In this document: positions 26,946 to 36,496 of the stretch, in pieces
Position numbering within the stretch: the first letter of the stretch is position 1
Layout of the letters: every line of letters starts with the position of its first letter
Origin: Peristeroidobacter agariperforans
GTDB taxonomy: Bacteria > Pseudomonadota > Gammaproteobacteria > Steroidobacterales > Steroidobacteraceae
NCBI RefSeq assembly: GCF_004138335.1
Contig: NZ_RYFW01000001.1
Coordinates: 124,001-188,000 of the forward strand
DNA length: 64,000 nt
Reading direction: 5' to 3'
Position numbers and translations under genes: made by a program
The notes under the pieces: generated by a model
Seen by the model: the letters and a program-made list of their open reading frames with translations, nothing else
Database searches by the model: none
Told to the model about the DNA's origin: nothing

Positions 26946-29513
26946 ATGTCCGCCGCCCTGGAATCCCACACCCCGTCCATGCAGCAGTACCTGCGTCTGA
27001 AAGCGCAGTACCCGAAAGAACTGCTGTTCTATCGCATGGGCGACTTCTACGAGCTGTTCTTCGAAGATGCCAAACGGGCCGCGCGGCTGTTGGATATCAC
27101 CCTGACGGCGCGCGGACAATCGGCCGGACAGCCGATACCGATGGCCGGCGTGCCGTATCACAGCGCCGAGTCCTATCTGGCGCGGCTGGTTCGCAAAGGC
27201 GAGTCGGTCGCCATTTGCGAACAGATCGGCGACCCCGCGAAATCGAAAGGTCCGGTCGAGCGCGCGGTCGTGCGCGTCGTCACGCCGGGCACGGTGACCG
27301 ATGAAGCCTTCCTCGATGCGCGGAAAGATAATTTACTCGCGTCGCTGTATCGCGAGGGTCAGCGCTTCGGCCTCGCCTGGCTGGAGCTGTCGAGCGGTCG
27401 TTTCACCGTGATGGAAGCTGCCGGCGAAGAAGGACTCGCCGCCGAGATCGAACGCCTGCGCCCCGCCGAGCTGCTCGTGCCCGAGTCGTCCGCAACGGCC
27501 GGCATCACCGCCCATGTGCGCGAACGTCCGATCTGGCACTTCGATCTGGAAACATGCACGCGCATGCTCTGTGAGCAATTCGCGACGCGCGATCTCTCTG
27601 GCTTCGGTTGCGCTGAATATTCGCTCGCGATTCGTGCGGCGGGCACGTTGCTCCAATACGTTCGCGATACTCAGAAAGCTGCGCTGCCTCACTTGCGCGG
27701 CCTGCGCACCGAAGAGCGCAGCGAAGCCGTGCTGCTCGACGCCGCGACTCGGCGCAATCTCGAGCTGGACGTGAGTTTGACCGATCGGCCCGACTGCACC
27801 GTCGCGGCCGTGCTCGATCAAACAGCGACAGCGATGGGCGGCCGCGAATTGCGACGCTGGCTCAATCGGCCGCTGCGTGACCGTGGCGCTGTTGAATTGC
27901 GGCTGCAGGCCATCTCGACATTGATCGATCGCGCGCTGTACACGCCGCTGCACGATCTGCTCAACCACGTTGGCGATATCGAACGCGGCCTTGCTCGCGT
28001 CGCTTTGAAAAGCGCGCGTCCTCGCGATCTCGCTCAGCTGCGCGACGCGCTTGGGCGCCTGCCCGAACTGCAGGAGCTGCTTGCGAACATCGACTCTCCG
28101 CTGCTGCGTGAACTCGCTTCTCAGGCCGGCACGTATCCCGATCTGCACGACGTGCTCAAGCGCGCCATCGTGGAATCGCCGCCGCCCATTCTGCGCGAAG
28201 GCGGCGTGATTGCGTCGGGCTATGACGCCGAACTGGACCAGCTCAAGCTCATCAGCGAGCACAGCGATCAATATCTGGTCGATCTGGAAACTCGCGAGCG
28301 CGAGCGCAGCGGCATCGCGAACCTGCGACTCGGCTACAACCGCGTGTCGGGCTACTACATCGAGATCAATCGCAGCTTCGCCGACAAAGTGCCGACCGAT
28401 TATCACCGTCGTCAGACGGTCAAGAACGCCGAGCGTTACATCACGCCCGAGCTGAAAGAGTTCGAAGATAAAGTGCTCGGCGCGCGAGATCGCGCCCTCG
28501 CTCGCGAGAAGCAACTCTATGACGAGCTGCTCGATCGGCTGATTGCAAAGCTCGCCGACCTGCAAGGGTCCGCGGCGGCACTCGCGGCGCTGGACGTGCT
28601 TTCGAATCTCGCAGAGCGCGCGGTGAACCTGCGTTATGCGCAACCGGAGTTGTCCGACGATCCGGTGATTCAGATCACCGAAGGCCGTCATCCTGTCGTC
28701 GAACGGTTCATCGATCAGCCGTTCGTGCCCAACGATCTACGCTTGAGAGAAGACCGGCGCATGCTGGTGATCACCGGCCCGAACATGGGCGGTAAGTCGA
28801 CGTTCATGCGCCAGACCGCGTTGATCGTCATTCTCGCCCGCATCGGCAGCTACGTACCCGCCACCGCCGCGCGCATCGGGCCGATCGATCGCGTGTTCAC
28901 CCGCATCGGCGCCTCCGACGATCTGGCGGGTGGCCGCTCGACCTTCATGGTCGAGATGACCGAAGCAGCAAACATTCTGAACAACGCGACCAACAACAGC
29001 CTGGTGCTGATGGACGAAATCGGTCGCGGCACGAGCACGTACGACGGCTTGTCGCTCGCCTGGGCCTGTGCGAATCACATCGCTCGCAGCGTGCGCGCTT
29101 TCACGCTGTTCGCTACGCACTACTTCGAGCTCACAGCGCTCGCCCAGGATTTGGACAACTGTGCGAACGTGCACCTCGATGCGACGGAGCACGGAGAGAA
29201 GCTGATCTTCCTGCACACGGTGAAGGATGGCCCGGCGAATCAAAGCTACGGCTTGCAGGTCGCCGCACTCGCTGGCGTTCCGCCAAAGGTGATCAGCGCT
29301 GCACGCAAGTACTTGCACGAGCTAGAGCGTCGTTCGGCGGCCGCGCAGCAGGTGAAGCCGCAAGGAGAACTGGTGCTCGAGTTTCCCGACGATGAGGAGG
29401 AAGAGGAGCATCAGGCAGTCGCCGCGCTTCGTAACGTCGACCCGGACTCGATGACGCCGCGCGAAGCGCTGGACGCGCTTTACAGGCTGAAGAAGTTGGC
29501 CGCGGAAAAATAA
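26946..29513 (+). CDS. mutS: DNA mismatch repair ATPase MutS
   Basis: Recognises mispaired bases and starts mismatch repair; 855 residues, full length. The mismatch-wedge motif F34-Y-E36 is present (GDFYELF). The ABC-type ATPase has Walker A (GPNMGGKST) near residue 612 and Walker B/signature (DEIGRGTST) near residue 692. The C-terminus carries the short dimerisation tail after an acidic segment. It is divergent from pncC across 149 bases that must hold both promoters. Confidence 0.98.
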   Translation: MSAALESHTPSMQQYLRLKAQYPKELLFYRMGDFYELFFEDAKRAARLLDITLTARGQSAGQPIPMAGVPYHSAESYLARLVRKGESVAICEQIGDPAKSKGPVERAVVRVVTPGTVTDEAFLDARKDNLLASLYREGQRFGLAWLELSSGRFTVMEAAGEEGLAAEIERLRPAELLVPESSATAGITAHVRERPIWHFDLETCTRMLCEQFATRDLSGFGCAEYSLAIRAAGTLLQYVRDTQKAALPHLRGLRTEERSEAVLLDAATRRNLELDVSLTDRPDCTVAAVLDQTATAMGGRELRRWLNRPLRDRGAVELRLQAISTLIDRALYTPLHDLLNHVGDIERGLARVALKSARPRDLAQLRDALGRLPELQELLANIDSPLLRELASQAGTYPDLHDVLKRAIVESPPPILREGGVIASGYDAELDQLKLISEHSDQYLVDLETRERERSGIANLRLGYNRVSGYYIEINRSFADKVPTDYHRRQTVKNAERYITPELKEFEDKVLGARDRALAREKQLYDELLDRLIAKLADLQGSAAALAALDVLSNLAERAVNLRYAQPELSDDPVIQITEGRHPVVERFIDQPFVPNDLRLREDRRMLVITGPNMGGKSTFMRQTALIVILARIGSYVPATAARIGPIDRVFTRIGASDDLAGGRSTFMVEMTEAANILNNATNNSLVLMDEIGRGTSTYDGLSLAWACANHIARSVRAFTLFATHYFELTALAQDLDNCANVHLDATEHGEKLIFLHTVKDGPANQSYGLQVAALAGVPPKVISAARKYLHELERRSAAAQQVKPQGELVLEFPDDEEEEEHQAVAALRNVDPDSMTPREALDALYRLKKLAAEK

Positions 29514-29541
29514 GGCTACGCGGCGCTCAAGCGACGGCGCG

Positions 29542-30219
29542 TTAGCGCACGTCGCCTGAGCGCCGGAACGAGCCGGTTCGCAGGAACCAACGTGCTTGCT
29601 CCGCCACTTCGCCGGAGAACAACATCCCCGTGTGCGAGGTCGACAGCGTGATGTGATCTTTCGCGCCCGGCAGCATCGTTTCCTCGACCAGCACTGTGCC
29701 ATCGTGATCCGCATTCAGATCCGCGAACAAACGGCCCAAGCCGAACCCCATCGACCCCGCGATCACGCCAACCTCGCGATGACCACGCCATTCATTCGGC
29801 GCACAGTCGATACACTCTGCATTCACCGCTGCACCGAGAATCGCCTTGCCGAACGGAAGAATGCGCGCGACGCCCTGCGCTGCCTTCGATCCCTGCAGCG
29901 GCGGGCCCAGCAACACCGCCCGGCCCGGCGGTAAATCGTCAGTGAGTTGGAGCGCTCGCAAGATCACCAGCCCGCCCAGGCTGTGACCGACGAAATGCAG
30001 CTCCTCTACATCCTGCGCGTGCGCGAAATCCAGCAACTTGCGCACGTGATCGCTCATCGAGCCGCTCACCGTAGGATAGGTAAAAGCGAGCACGCGAAGC
30101 TGCCCACCAGCCTCCAGCCGGTGCTTCAGCACCTGCAACTGAAAGCCCGACATCCACAAGCCATGGACCAGCACGGCAGTTGCCGGCGGCCGATCCGGTT
30201 GTTTCGAATCGTTAGCCAA
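29542..30219 (-). CDS. Alpha/beta hydrolase, lipase-like
   Basis: A 225-residue hydrolase with the nucleophile in GHSLGG (about residue 78) and the oxyanion region VLVHGLWMSG. The C-terminal catalytic His is probably in STSHTGMLF. No signal peptide is present, so it is likely cytoplasmic. It converges on mutS and is divergent from the DUF1080 gene. The substrate is unknown; an ester or thioester is likely from the family. Confidence 0.85.
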   Translation of the reverse strand: MANDSKQPDRPPATAVLVHGLWMSGFQLQVLKHRLEAGGQLRVLAFTYPTVSGSMSDHVRKLLDFAHAQDVEELHFVGHSLGGLVILRALQLTDDLPPGRAVLLGPPLQGSKAAQGVARILPFGKAILGAAVNAECIDCAPNEWRGHREVGVIAGSMGFGLGRLFADLNADHDGTVLVEETMLPGAKDHITLSTSHTGMLFSGEVAEQARWFLRTGSFRRSGDVR

Positions 30220-30320
30220 TTCGCCATTGCCCTTGACAGCGCTGACAGCTATGGTCGCAGCGTGCGCCGATGAGACGCAACAGAAAACTCATGACTGGGA
30301 CAGGACAATTGGGGGACACG

Positions 30321-31226
30321 ATGCGGACCGTGAAGACGCTGGCGCTGGCTTGTGTGCTGCTCGGCGCGTCCTCCGCGCTTGCGCAATCCAAGCCGAAGCC
30401 TGCAGCGCCCACCGTGCCCGCCAGCGATTGGATCGAGCTGTTCAACGGCCGCGACCTGAGCGGCTGGACACCGAAGATCTCGAAACACGAGCTCGGCGAG
30501 AATTTTGCCGAGACGTTCCGGGTAGCGAACGGCGTGTTGCAAGTTCGTTACGATAAATATCAGAGCTTCGACAACCAGTTCGGCCATCTCTTCTACCAGA
30601 CGCCGTACAGCTATTACCGCCTGGTCGTCGAATATCGTTTCGTCGGCGAGCAGGCCAAGGGCCACCCGGGCGCCTGGGCCTTTCGCAACAGCGGCGCGAT
30701 GCTCCACTCGCAGGATCCGAAGACCATCACGCGCGACCAGGACTTCCCGATTTCCATCGAAGGCCAGTTCCTGGGCGGCAAGAGCGATGGCAGCTCGCGC
30801 TCGACGATGAACGTCTGCACGCCGGGCACCGAGATCGTCGTCGACGGCAGTCTGTATCCTGAGCACTGCCTGAATTCGGCGTCGCGCACCTTCGACGGCG
30901 ACCAGTGGGTGCGGGCGGAGTTTCTGGTGCTGGGCGCCGGCCAGATCACGCACTTCGTCAACGGCGAGAAAGTGTTGGAATACGCGCTGCCTCAGTTCGG
31001 CGGCGGAGTCGTGCACAACCACAACCCGGGCGCGCAGCCCACCGGCAAGCTGATCGAAGGCGGCTACATCTCGTTGCAGAGCGAGTCGCACCCCATCGAC
31101 TTCCGCAAAGTCTCGCTGCTGAACCTGGCGGGCTGCATGGACCCCAAAGCGGGGAACTACCGCGCTTACTACGTGAAATCTGAACCGGCGACGTGTCAAT
31201 ATGCACGCCCGGCCGCCACTCCCTGA
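30321..31226 (+). CDS. Exported DUF1080 (3-keto-disaccharide hydrolase family) protein, long form
   Basis: A 301-residue protein with a signal peptide (TLALACVLLGASSALAQ) and the DUF1080 beta-sandwich that opens with WIELFNGRDLSGW. Members of this Pfam family cleave 3-keto-glycosides. I choose ATG 30321 (starting MRTVKTL) because GGGGGA precedes it by 4 bases; an upstream in-frame start at 30270 would bury the signal. The C-terminal part (after FRKVSLLNLAGC) is longer than in the short paralogue. First gene of the sugar cluster; the next gene begins 15 bases later. Confidence 0.85.
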   Translation: MRTVKTLALACVLLGASSALAQSKPKPAAPTVPASDWIELFNGRDLSGWTPKISKHELGENFAETFRVANGVLQVRYDKYQSFDNQFGHLFYQTPYSYYRLVVEYRFVGEQAKGHPGAWAFRNSGAMLHSQDPKTITRDQDFPISIEGQFLGGKSDGSSRSTMNVCTPGTEIVVDGSLYPEHCLNSASRTFDGDQWVRAEFLVLGAGQITHFVNGEKVLEYALPQFGGGVVHNHNPGAQPTGKLIEGGYISLQSESHPIDFRKVSLLNLAGCMDPKAGNYRAYYVKSEPATCQYARPAATP

Positions 31227-31240
31227 ACCCCTTTAGAGCG

Positions 31241-32380
31241 ATGACCGCCATGTCCAAACCTCTTCGTGCGGCAGTAATTGGAACCGGTTTCATCGGCCGA
31301 GTTCATGTACGTTCTGCACGGCTCGCCGGCGCCGAAGTCGTGGGCGTCGCCGCCTCCTCGCCGGAGCGCTCGGCCGAAGCAGCAAAGTCGATGGATATCC
31401 CTCGCAGCTTTGCCTCCGGGCTCGAAGCGGCGCGCGATAAGGACGTGGATGTCATTCATATCTGCACGCCCAATTCGCTGCACATGGAAGTTGCGAAGGC
31501 GGCACTCGAAGCCGGCAAGCACGTCGTGTGCGAGAAGCCACTCGCGACATCGTTGCAGGACGCCCGTGTACTGAGCGATCTCGCCAAGAGCAAAGGACTG
31601 GTCGGCACCGTGCCGTTCATCAATCGCTATCACCCCATGGTGCGCGAAGCTCGCTCACGCGTGCAGAGCGATGAAACCGGCAAGCTGTATCTGATCCAAG
31701 GCTCGTACTTGCAGGACTGGCTCATGCAAGCGGGCGACACCAATTGGCGCGTCGATGCTTCCGCCGGCGGCAAGTCGCGCGCGTTCGCCGACATCGGCTC
31801 GCACCTTTGCGACGTGCTCGAGTGGATCACTGGCGAGCGGTTCACTTCGCTGATCGCCACGCTCGGCACGCCGATCGCACAACGCTCCGCCGCCGCGAGT
31901 CGCGTGGCATTCCAAGCCAGCGGCGAAGTGAAGGAGACCAAGGCGGTCGACACCGAAGATGTCGCGTGCCTGATCCTGCGCACCGATCGCGGCACGCTCG
32001 CGACGCTGACCGTCAGCCAGGTGTCGGCGGGCCGCAAGAACCGCTTGTGGTTCGAGCTCGACGGCGCGCAGCAGAGCGTCATGTTCGACCTGGAAAGCCC
32101 CGAGCAACTGTGGATCGGCCGACGCGAAGGCACGACTTTGCTGATGCGCGATCCATCGCAGTACTCGCCCGAGCAGAAGCGCCTTGCCTGGCTGCCCGCC
32201 GGTCACGCGCAAGGCTGGGGCGATTGTTTCGAAGCATTCGTGCGCGATTCGTACGCAGCGATTCGCGGTCAGTCGCACGTCGGACTGCCCACCTTCGCCG
32301 ACGGCGCGCGCTCCATGAGCATCGTGGAAGCCGTCTTGCGCTCCTCCGCCAACAATCAATGGACCGCCATTAACGACTAG
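31241..32380 (+). CDS. Gfo/Idh/MocA-family NAD(P)-dependent oxidoreductase
   Basis: Sugar oxidoreductase of about 379 residues. The Rossmann motif is AVIGTGFIGRVH at the N-terminus; the conserved CEKPLA segment contains the active-site Lys, and the C-terminal domain has DIGSHLCDVLEW. I choose ATG 31241 (starting MTAMSKPL) because earlier starts overlap the DUF1080 gene. No signal peptide. In 3-keto-sugar pathways such enzymes interconvert keto and hydroxyl groups; here it is co-directional with DUF1080, isomerase and transporter genes. Confidence 0.9.
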   Translation: MTAMSKPLRAAVIGTGFIGRVHVRSARLAGAEVVGVAASSPERSAEAAKSMDIPRSFASGLEAARDKDVDVIHICTPNSLHMEVAKAALEAGKHVVCEKPLATSLQDARVLSDLAKSKGLVGTVPFINRYHPMVREARSRVQSDETGKLYLIQGSYLQDWLMQAGDTNWRVDASAGGKSRAFADIGSHLCDVLEWITGERFTSLIATLGTPIAQRSAAASRVAFQASGEVKETKAVDTEDVACLILRTDRGTLATLTVSQVSAGRKNRLWFELDGAQQSVMFDLESPEQLWIGRREGTTLLMRDPSQYSPEQKRLAWLPAGHAQGWGDCFEAFVRDSYAAIRGQSHVGLPTFADGARSMSIVEAVLRSSANNQWTAIND

Positions 32381-32392
32381 GAGAGAACCTAA

Positions 32393-33295
32393 ATGATCAC
32401 ACGTCGCCGCTTTCTCGAGGGCAGCTCGCTCGCTGCACTGGCCGCCATGAGTGGAGTCAGAAGTTTCGCCGCGGGCGCCGGCACCGGCCCGCTGGGCCTG
32501 CCGATCGGCGTGCAGCTGTACACGGTGCGTGACGTTGCGGCCAAAGATCTGGCCGGCACGCTCGCAAAGCTGCAGGCGATCGGTTATCGGGAAGTCGAGA
32601 CCGCTGGCTTCTACGGCAAGTCGGGCAAGGAAATGCGCAAGATCCTCGGCGACCACGGCATGACCGCGCCCTCCGCGCATTCCAGCATGGGCGAAATCCA
32701 GAAGAACATGCAGAAGCTGGTCGACGACGCGGCCGAAGTGGGCGCGAAATATTTCGTCTGCGCTTTCCCGGCGCTGCCTGCGAACAAGCCCATGTCCGCG
32801 TCCATTGCGAAGGACATCACGCTGGACGACTGGAAGTGGAACGCCGAGCAGCTGAACAAGTTGGGCGAAATGGCGAAGAAGGCCGGGCTGCAGGCCGGCT
32901 ATCACAATCACAACATGGAGTTCCGCAAGTTCGACGGCGTAACTGCGTTCGATCACTTGCTGAAGCTCACCGACCCGAAGCTGGTGACCATCGAGCTGGA
33001 CCTGGGCTGGGTTGTGACCGCCGGCCTGGATCCGGCGAAGTACATCAAGCAGCACGCCGATCGCATTTCCCTGCTGCACGTGAAGGACGTGCGCAAGGAC
33101 GCGGTGCTGGCGGTCGACGAGATCAAGGCGCAAACCGTCGAAGTGGGCCGCGGCCAGATCGACTGGAAGAGCGTGTTCGCAGCCTGCGACCCGAAACATC
33201 TGAAACATTATTTCGTCGAGCAGGAAAACTTCACCGGCCCGACCGTCGATGCAGTGCGGGCGAGCTTCGAGTACCTGAGCTCGCTCAAGTCATAG
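32393..33295 (+). CDS. Sugar phosphate isomerase/epimerase-type TIM barrel with Tat-like signal
   Basis: A 300-residue protein of the xylose isomerase-like TIM-barrel family. The N-terminus carries a twin-arginine-like pattern (ITRRRFLEGSSLAALAA) followed by AxA cleavage near SFAAG, so it is probably exported folded. Metal-site residues appear in GYHNHNMEF, TIELDLGW and LLHVKD. GGAGAG lies 7 bases before the ATG. It follows the oxidoreductase by 12 bases and precedes the short DUF1080 gene by 16. Its exact reaction (isomerase, epimerase or lyase on a keto-sugar) cannot be read from sequence. Confidence 0.87.
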   Translation: MITRRRFLEGSSLAALAAMSGVRSFAAGAGTGPLGLPIGVQLYTVRDVAAKDLAGTLAKLQAIGYREVETAGFYGKSGKEMRKILGDHGMTAPSAHSSMGEIQKNMQKLVDDAAEVGAKYFVCAFPALPANKPMSASIAKDITLDDWKWNAEQLNKLGEMAKKAGLQAGYHNHNMEFRKFDGVTAFDHLLKLTDPKLVTIELDLGWVVTAGLDPAKYIKQHADRISLLHVKDVRKDAVLAVDEIKAQTVEVGRGQIDWKSVFAACDPKHLKHYFVEQENFTGPTVDAVRASFEYLSSLKS

Positions 33296-33311
33296 CCAAA
33301 GGAGCACTCTC

Positions 33312-33965
33312 ATGTTCAAGGCAATCAATCGTGGCGCACCCTGGGTTGCAGTGCTCGCCGCCTGCGCCATGACTGCGAGCGCAGACGACGCGTCGAAGTC
33401 CGAGTGGCAGCCGCTCTTCAACGGCAAGAATCTCGACGGCTGGAAGCATGTCGGCCCCGGCGAGTTCGCCGTCGAGAACGGCGTGCTCAAGAGCGTCGGC
33501 GGCATGGGCTTGCTGTTTTACCCGGGCGAGAAGTTCGACAACGCCGTGATCCGCGTCGTGTACAAGGTGTCCGGCGACAGCAATTCCGGCGTGTTCATCC
33601 GCATACCGGAAGCGCCCACGGAGCCGTGGATGCCGGTGAACAAGGGCTACGAAGTGCAGATCGACGATAGCGACGACGACTGGCACCGCACCGGCGTGCT
33701 GTATTCGTTCACCAAGACGCTCGCCCAGCCCAAGACCGGCGAATGGAACACGATGGAGATCACGCTCGAGGATGAGCGCACCGTCGTCACCGTGAACGGC
33801 ACCAAGGTCACGGACTTCAAGGAAGGCTCGTCCGTACCGGAAAAGAAACAAAAGCACGAGCCGGATCGCGGCAAGCGGGCGGCGAGCGGCTACATCGGGC
33901 TGCAGAATCACGGTGACAAGGACACCGTGTACTTCAAGGAAGTGAGCGTCAAGAAGCTCAAGTAG
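33312..33965 (+). CDS. Exported DUF1080 (3-keto-disaccharide hydrolase family) protein, short form
   Basis: A 217-residue DUF1080 protein with a signal peptide (WVAVLAACAMTASADD). The core starts WQPLFNGKNLDGWKH and includes the family stretch SNSGVFIR and ASGYIGLQNHGD. An AAAGGAG ribosome binding site precedes the ATG. It is the second such protein in the cluster, which suggests two substrates or two cleavage steps. A strong hairpin follows the stop. Confidence 0.88.
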   Translation: MFKAINRGAPWVAVLAACAMTASADDASKSEWQPLFNGKNLDGWKHVGPGEFAVENGVLKSVGGMGLLFYPGEKFDNAVIRVVYKVSGDSNSGVFIRIPEAPTEPWMPVNKGYEVQIDDSDDDWHRTGVLYSFTKTLAQPKTGEWNTMEITLEDERTVVTVNGTKVTDFKEGSSVPEKKQKHEPDRGKRAASGYIGLQNHGDKDTVYFKEVSVKKLK

Positions 33966-33983
33966 GGTCCGGCCGGAAGGCAG

Positions 33984-34008
33984 CGCTGCCTGTTTGACAG
34001 GCAGCGCG
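33984..34008 (+). terminator. Perfect 10-bp stem hairpin after the short DUF1080 gene
   Basis: GCGCTGCCTG, loop TTTGA, CAGGCAGCGC. It lies 19 bases past the stop and is followed by a short mixed GAGTTTCTG, not a clean T-run. Probable terminator or mRNA-stabilising stem that separates the DUF1080 unit from the transporter–lacI unit. Confidence 0.6.
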
Positions 34009-34028
34009 AGTTTCTGCAACCTTCTCGA

Positions 34029-34042
34029 TGTAACCCGTTACA
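34029..34042. promoter_or_regulatory. Candidate LacI-family operator
   Basis: TGTAAC-CC-GTTACA, a 6+2+6 palindrome, closely resembling the TGTAACCGGTTACA-type operators of LacI/GalR regulators. It sits 79 bases before the transporter start, and the LacI gene is the next gene after the transporter, which supports autoregulation. I did not find a second perfect copy in the window. Confidence 0.6.
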
Positions 34043-34120
34043 GATTCGAACTCCAAGCAGTCAGATCGCGCGACTCGACGCCGTGTGGAAGCCAGCGGCG
34101 AACGGTTACCAGGGGGCCCT

Positions 34121-35395
34121 TTGAATCCGATCACTATCCGGCTCAGCGTCATGATGTTCCTCCAGTTCTTCATCTGGGGAGGATGGTTCGTCACGTTGGG
34201 CACCTTCCTTGGCGCCAACTTCTCGGCATCCGGCGGCGAGATCGGGCAGGCATTCTCCACTCAGAGCTGGGGCGCGATCATCGCCCCGTTCATCGTCGGC
34301 CTGGTCGCCGACCGCTACTTCAATGCGGAGCGCATCCTGGGTGTGCTGCACCTCCTCGGCGCGGTACTGATGTACCTGATGTACAGCTCCAGCAGCTTCG
34401 CAGCGTTCTATCCCTACGTGCTCGGCTACATGATCATCTACATGCCGACGCTTGCGCTGGTGAATTCCGTGTCGTTCCGTCAGCTGACCGATCCCGCCGC
34501 CGAGTTCGGCAAGATCCGCGTTTGGGGCACCATAGGTTGGATCGTTGCTGGCCTTCTCATCAGCGCGATTGGCTGGGACGCGCAGCAAGCGGTCGCCGGA
34601 GGCGCGCTACGCAATACGTTCCTCCTGTGCAGCATCACCTCGCTCATCCTGGGCGTGTATAGCTTCACCCTGCCCGCTACGCCGCCGGTGCGCGCCGCGT
34701 CCCAGAGCGTGATATCGCAGGCCTTGGGACTGGATGCCCTGCGGTTGCTCAAGGACCGCAATTTCGCAGTGTTCGTCATCTCGTCGGTCCTGATCTGCAT
34801 TCCCCTGGCGTTCTACTACCAGAACACCAACCTGTTCCTCGCCGAAATCGGCGTGACCAACCCGACCGGCAAAATGACCGTGGGCCAGATGTCCGAAGTG
34901 TTGTTCATGCTGCTGCTGCCGGTGTTCTTGAATCGCTATGGCATCAAGAAGACGTTGCTCATCGGCATGGCCGCCTGGGTGCTGCGCTATGTGCTGTTCG
35001 CCTTCGGCGCGCAGGATTCCGCACTGGTGCTGCTGATCGGCGGCATTGCCCTGCACGGCGTCTGCTACGACTTCTTTTTCGTCTCCGGGCAGATCTACAC
35101 CGACTCGAAGGCCGGCGAGCAATACAAGAGCTCGGCGCAGGGCCTGATCACGCTGGCCACGTACGGCCTGGGCATGCTGGCCGGCTTCAAAGTGGCTGGC
35201 ATCATCTACGATCAGTATGCCGCGACGGGCGGACACGATTGGAAGGCGATCTGGCTGATCCCGGCGGCGTTGGCGGCCGGAGTGTTTGCGCTGTTTGCGC
35301 TTGCCTTCAAACCTGAATCGATTCAGCGCGGCGACGCTGAATCGACCGGCTCATTGAAAGCTCCCCCGCGCGCGAGTGCTCCCTCGTCGACATAA
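34121..35395 (+). CDS. MFS transporter, nucleoside:H+ symporter (NHS) family
   Basis: Inner-membrane proton symporter, about 424 residues with 12 predicted membrane segments. The opening IRLSVMMFLQFFIWGGWFVTLG and the motif SVSFRQLTDPAAEFGKIRVWGTIGWI are typical of NupG-like carriers. I choose TTG 34121 because AGGGGG precedes it by 4 bases. In such clusters NHS members are linked to sugar or keto-sugar uptake rather than nucleosides. The stop is next to the LacI gene; both follow the candidate operator. Confidence 0.9.
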   Translation: MNPITIRLSVMMFLQFFIWGGWFVTLGTFLGANFSASGGEIGQAFSTQSWGAIIAPFIVGLVADRYFNAERILGVLHLLGAVLMYLMYSSSSFAAFYPYVLGYMIIYMPTLALVNSVSFRQLTDPAAEFGKIRVWGTIGWIVAGLLISAIGWDAQQAVAGGALRNTFLLCSITSLILGVYSFTLPATPPVRAASQSVISQALGLDALRLLKDRNFAVFVISSVLICIPLAFYYQNTNLFLAEIGVTNPTGKMTVGQMSEVLFMLLLPVFLNRYGIKKTLLIGMAAWVLRYVLFAFGAQDSALVLLIGGIALHGVCYDFFFVSGQIYTDSKAGEQYKSSAQGLITLATYGLGMLAGFKVAGIIYDQYAATGGHDWKAIWLIPAALAAGVFALFALAFKPESIQRGDAESTGSLKAPPRASAPSST

Positions 35396-35431
35396 TTGCT
35401 CACTCGCCGGATCGTCCAAAGAGCCCAGCCC

Positions 35432-36454
35432 GTGTCCTCTAGTCGCGCCACTTCGATTCGCCAGGTCGCCCGGCAGGCCGGCGTCTCGATTGCCACCGTC
35501 TCGCGCGCCTTGACGACGCCGGACAAGGTATCTGAAAAGACCCTGAAGAAAGTGCTCGCGCAGGTCGAGCGCAGTCGTTACAAGCCCAACCTGCTGGCGC
35601 GCAATTTCCGCAGTAAGCGCGCCTTTTCGATCGTCGTGCTGGTGCCAAACATAGCCAACCCGTTCTTCGCCGAAATCATTCGCGGCATCGAGCAGGTCGC
35701 GCAACAGCACGGCTATGCGGTGCTGCTGGGTGACACCGAAGGCCGCGAGGATCGCGAGGCTTACTACGTCGGACTGGTCGAAACGCGTCAAGCCGATGGA
35801 TTGATTCAACTGCACCCGCGCCTGCCGAAAGCGGCGTGCGGCGCGAACGGCACGCTCGATATTCCGCTGGTGAATGCTTGCGAATACATCGAGGATGCGC
35901 CCTGCCCTCGCGTCGGCATCGACAACGCGGCGGCCGCTCGGGAAATGACGGCGTATCTGCTCGGCCTTGGTCACCATCGGATCGGTGTCATTCTCGGCCC
36001 CGACTCCAGTCCGCTGACGAGCGACCGGTTGCGCGGCTACAAGTTGGCCCTGCGCTCGGCAAAAATCTCGTCGGACGACGCGTTGATCGCCCAGGGCGAT
36101 TTCACGATGAGCTCGGGCAGCGTCGCCGCCGAGAAACTGCTCAAAGCCAAGCAGCCGCCCACCGCGATCTTCTGCTTCAACGACGAGATGGCGCTCGGCG
36201 CGATCCGTTATCTCAAGAGCACCGGCCGCTCCGTGCCGCAGGATGTATCGGTCGTGGGCTTCGACGACATCGAGTTCGCGAGCTTCTGCGACCCGCCGCT
36301 GACCACCATCGAACAGCCGACGCGCGAGATTGGTAATAAAGCCATGTCGCTACTGTTCGACATGCTGAACGGCGGCAAGCCCGAGCCGACAATGCACACG
36401 CTGCCGATCAAACTGATCGTACGCGACAGCGCGGCGCCGCCGCCGCCCCGATAA
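35432..36454 (+). CDS. LacI/GalR-family transcriptional regulator
   Basis: A 340-residue repressor with an N-terminal helix-turn-helix and hinge (SIRQVARQAGVSIATVSRAL) and a periplasmic-binding-like ligand domain (VLVPNIANPFFAEIIRGIE; FCFNDEMALGAI; VVGFDDIEFASF). I choose GTG 35432 (starting MSSSRATS), which gives the normal family length and has AAAGAG upstream; TTG 35396 is also open. It most likely controls the flanking sugar genes through the palindrome at 34029, with a sugar inducer. Confidence 0.93.
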   Translation: MSSSRATSIRQVARQAGVSIATVSRALTTPDKVSEKTLKKVLAQVERSRYKPNLLARNFRSKRAFSIVVLVPNIANPFFAEIIRGIEQVAQQHGYAVLLGDTEGREDREAYYVGLVETRQADGLIQLHPRLPKAACGANGTLDIPLVNACEYIEDAPCPRVGIDNAAAAREMTAYLLGLGHHRIGVILGPDSSPLTSDRLRGYKLALRSAKISSDDALIAQGDFTMSSGSVAAEKLLKAKQPPTAIFCFNDEMALGAIRYLKSTGRSVPQDVSVVGFDDIEFASFCDPPLTTIEQPTREIGNKAMSLLFDMLNGGKPEPTMHTLPIKLIVRDSAAPPPPR

Positions 36455-36496
36455 CCCACTCGACACCGACCCAGGGCCCACCAAGGGAGGTACGCC

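Noticed and set aside
31655-33208. 517-codon minus-strand frame across the oxidoreductase and isomerase genes
   Set aside because: Antisense to two confident genes, with no recognisable motif.
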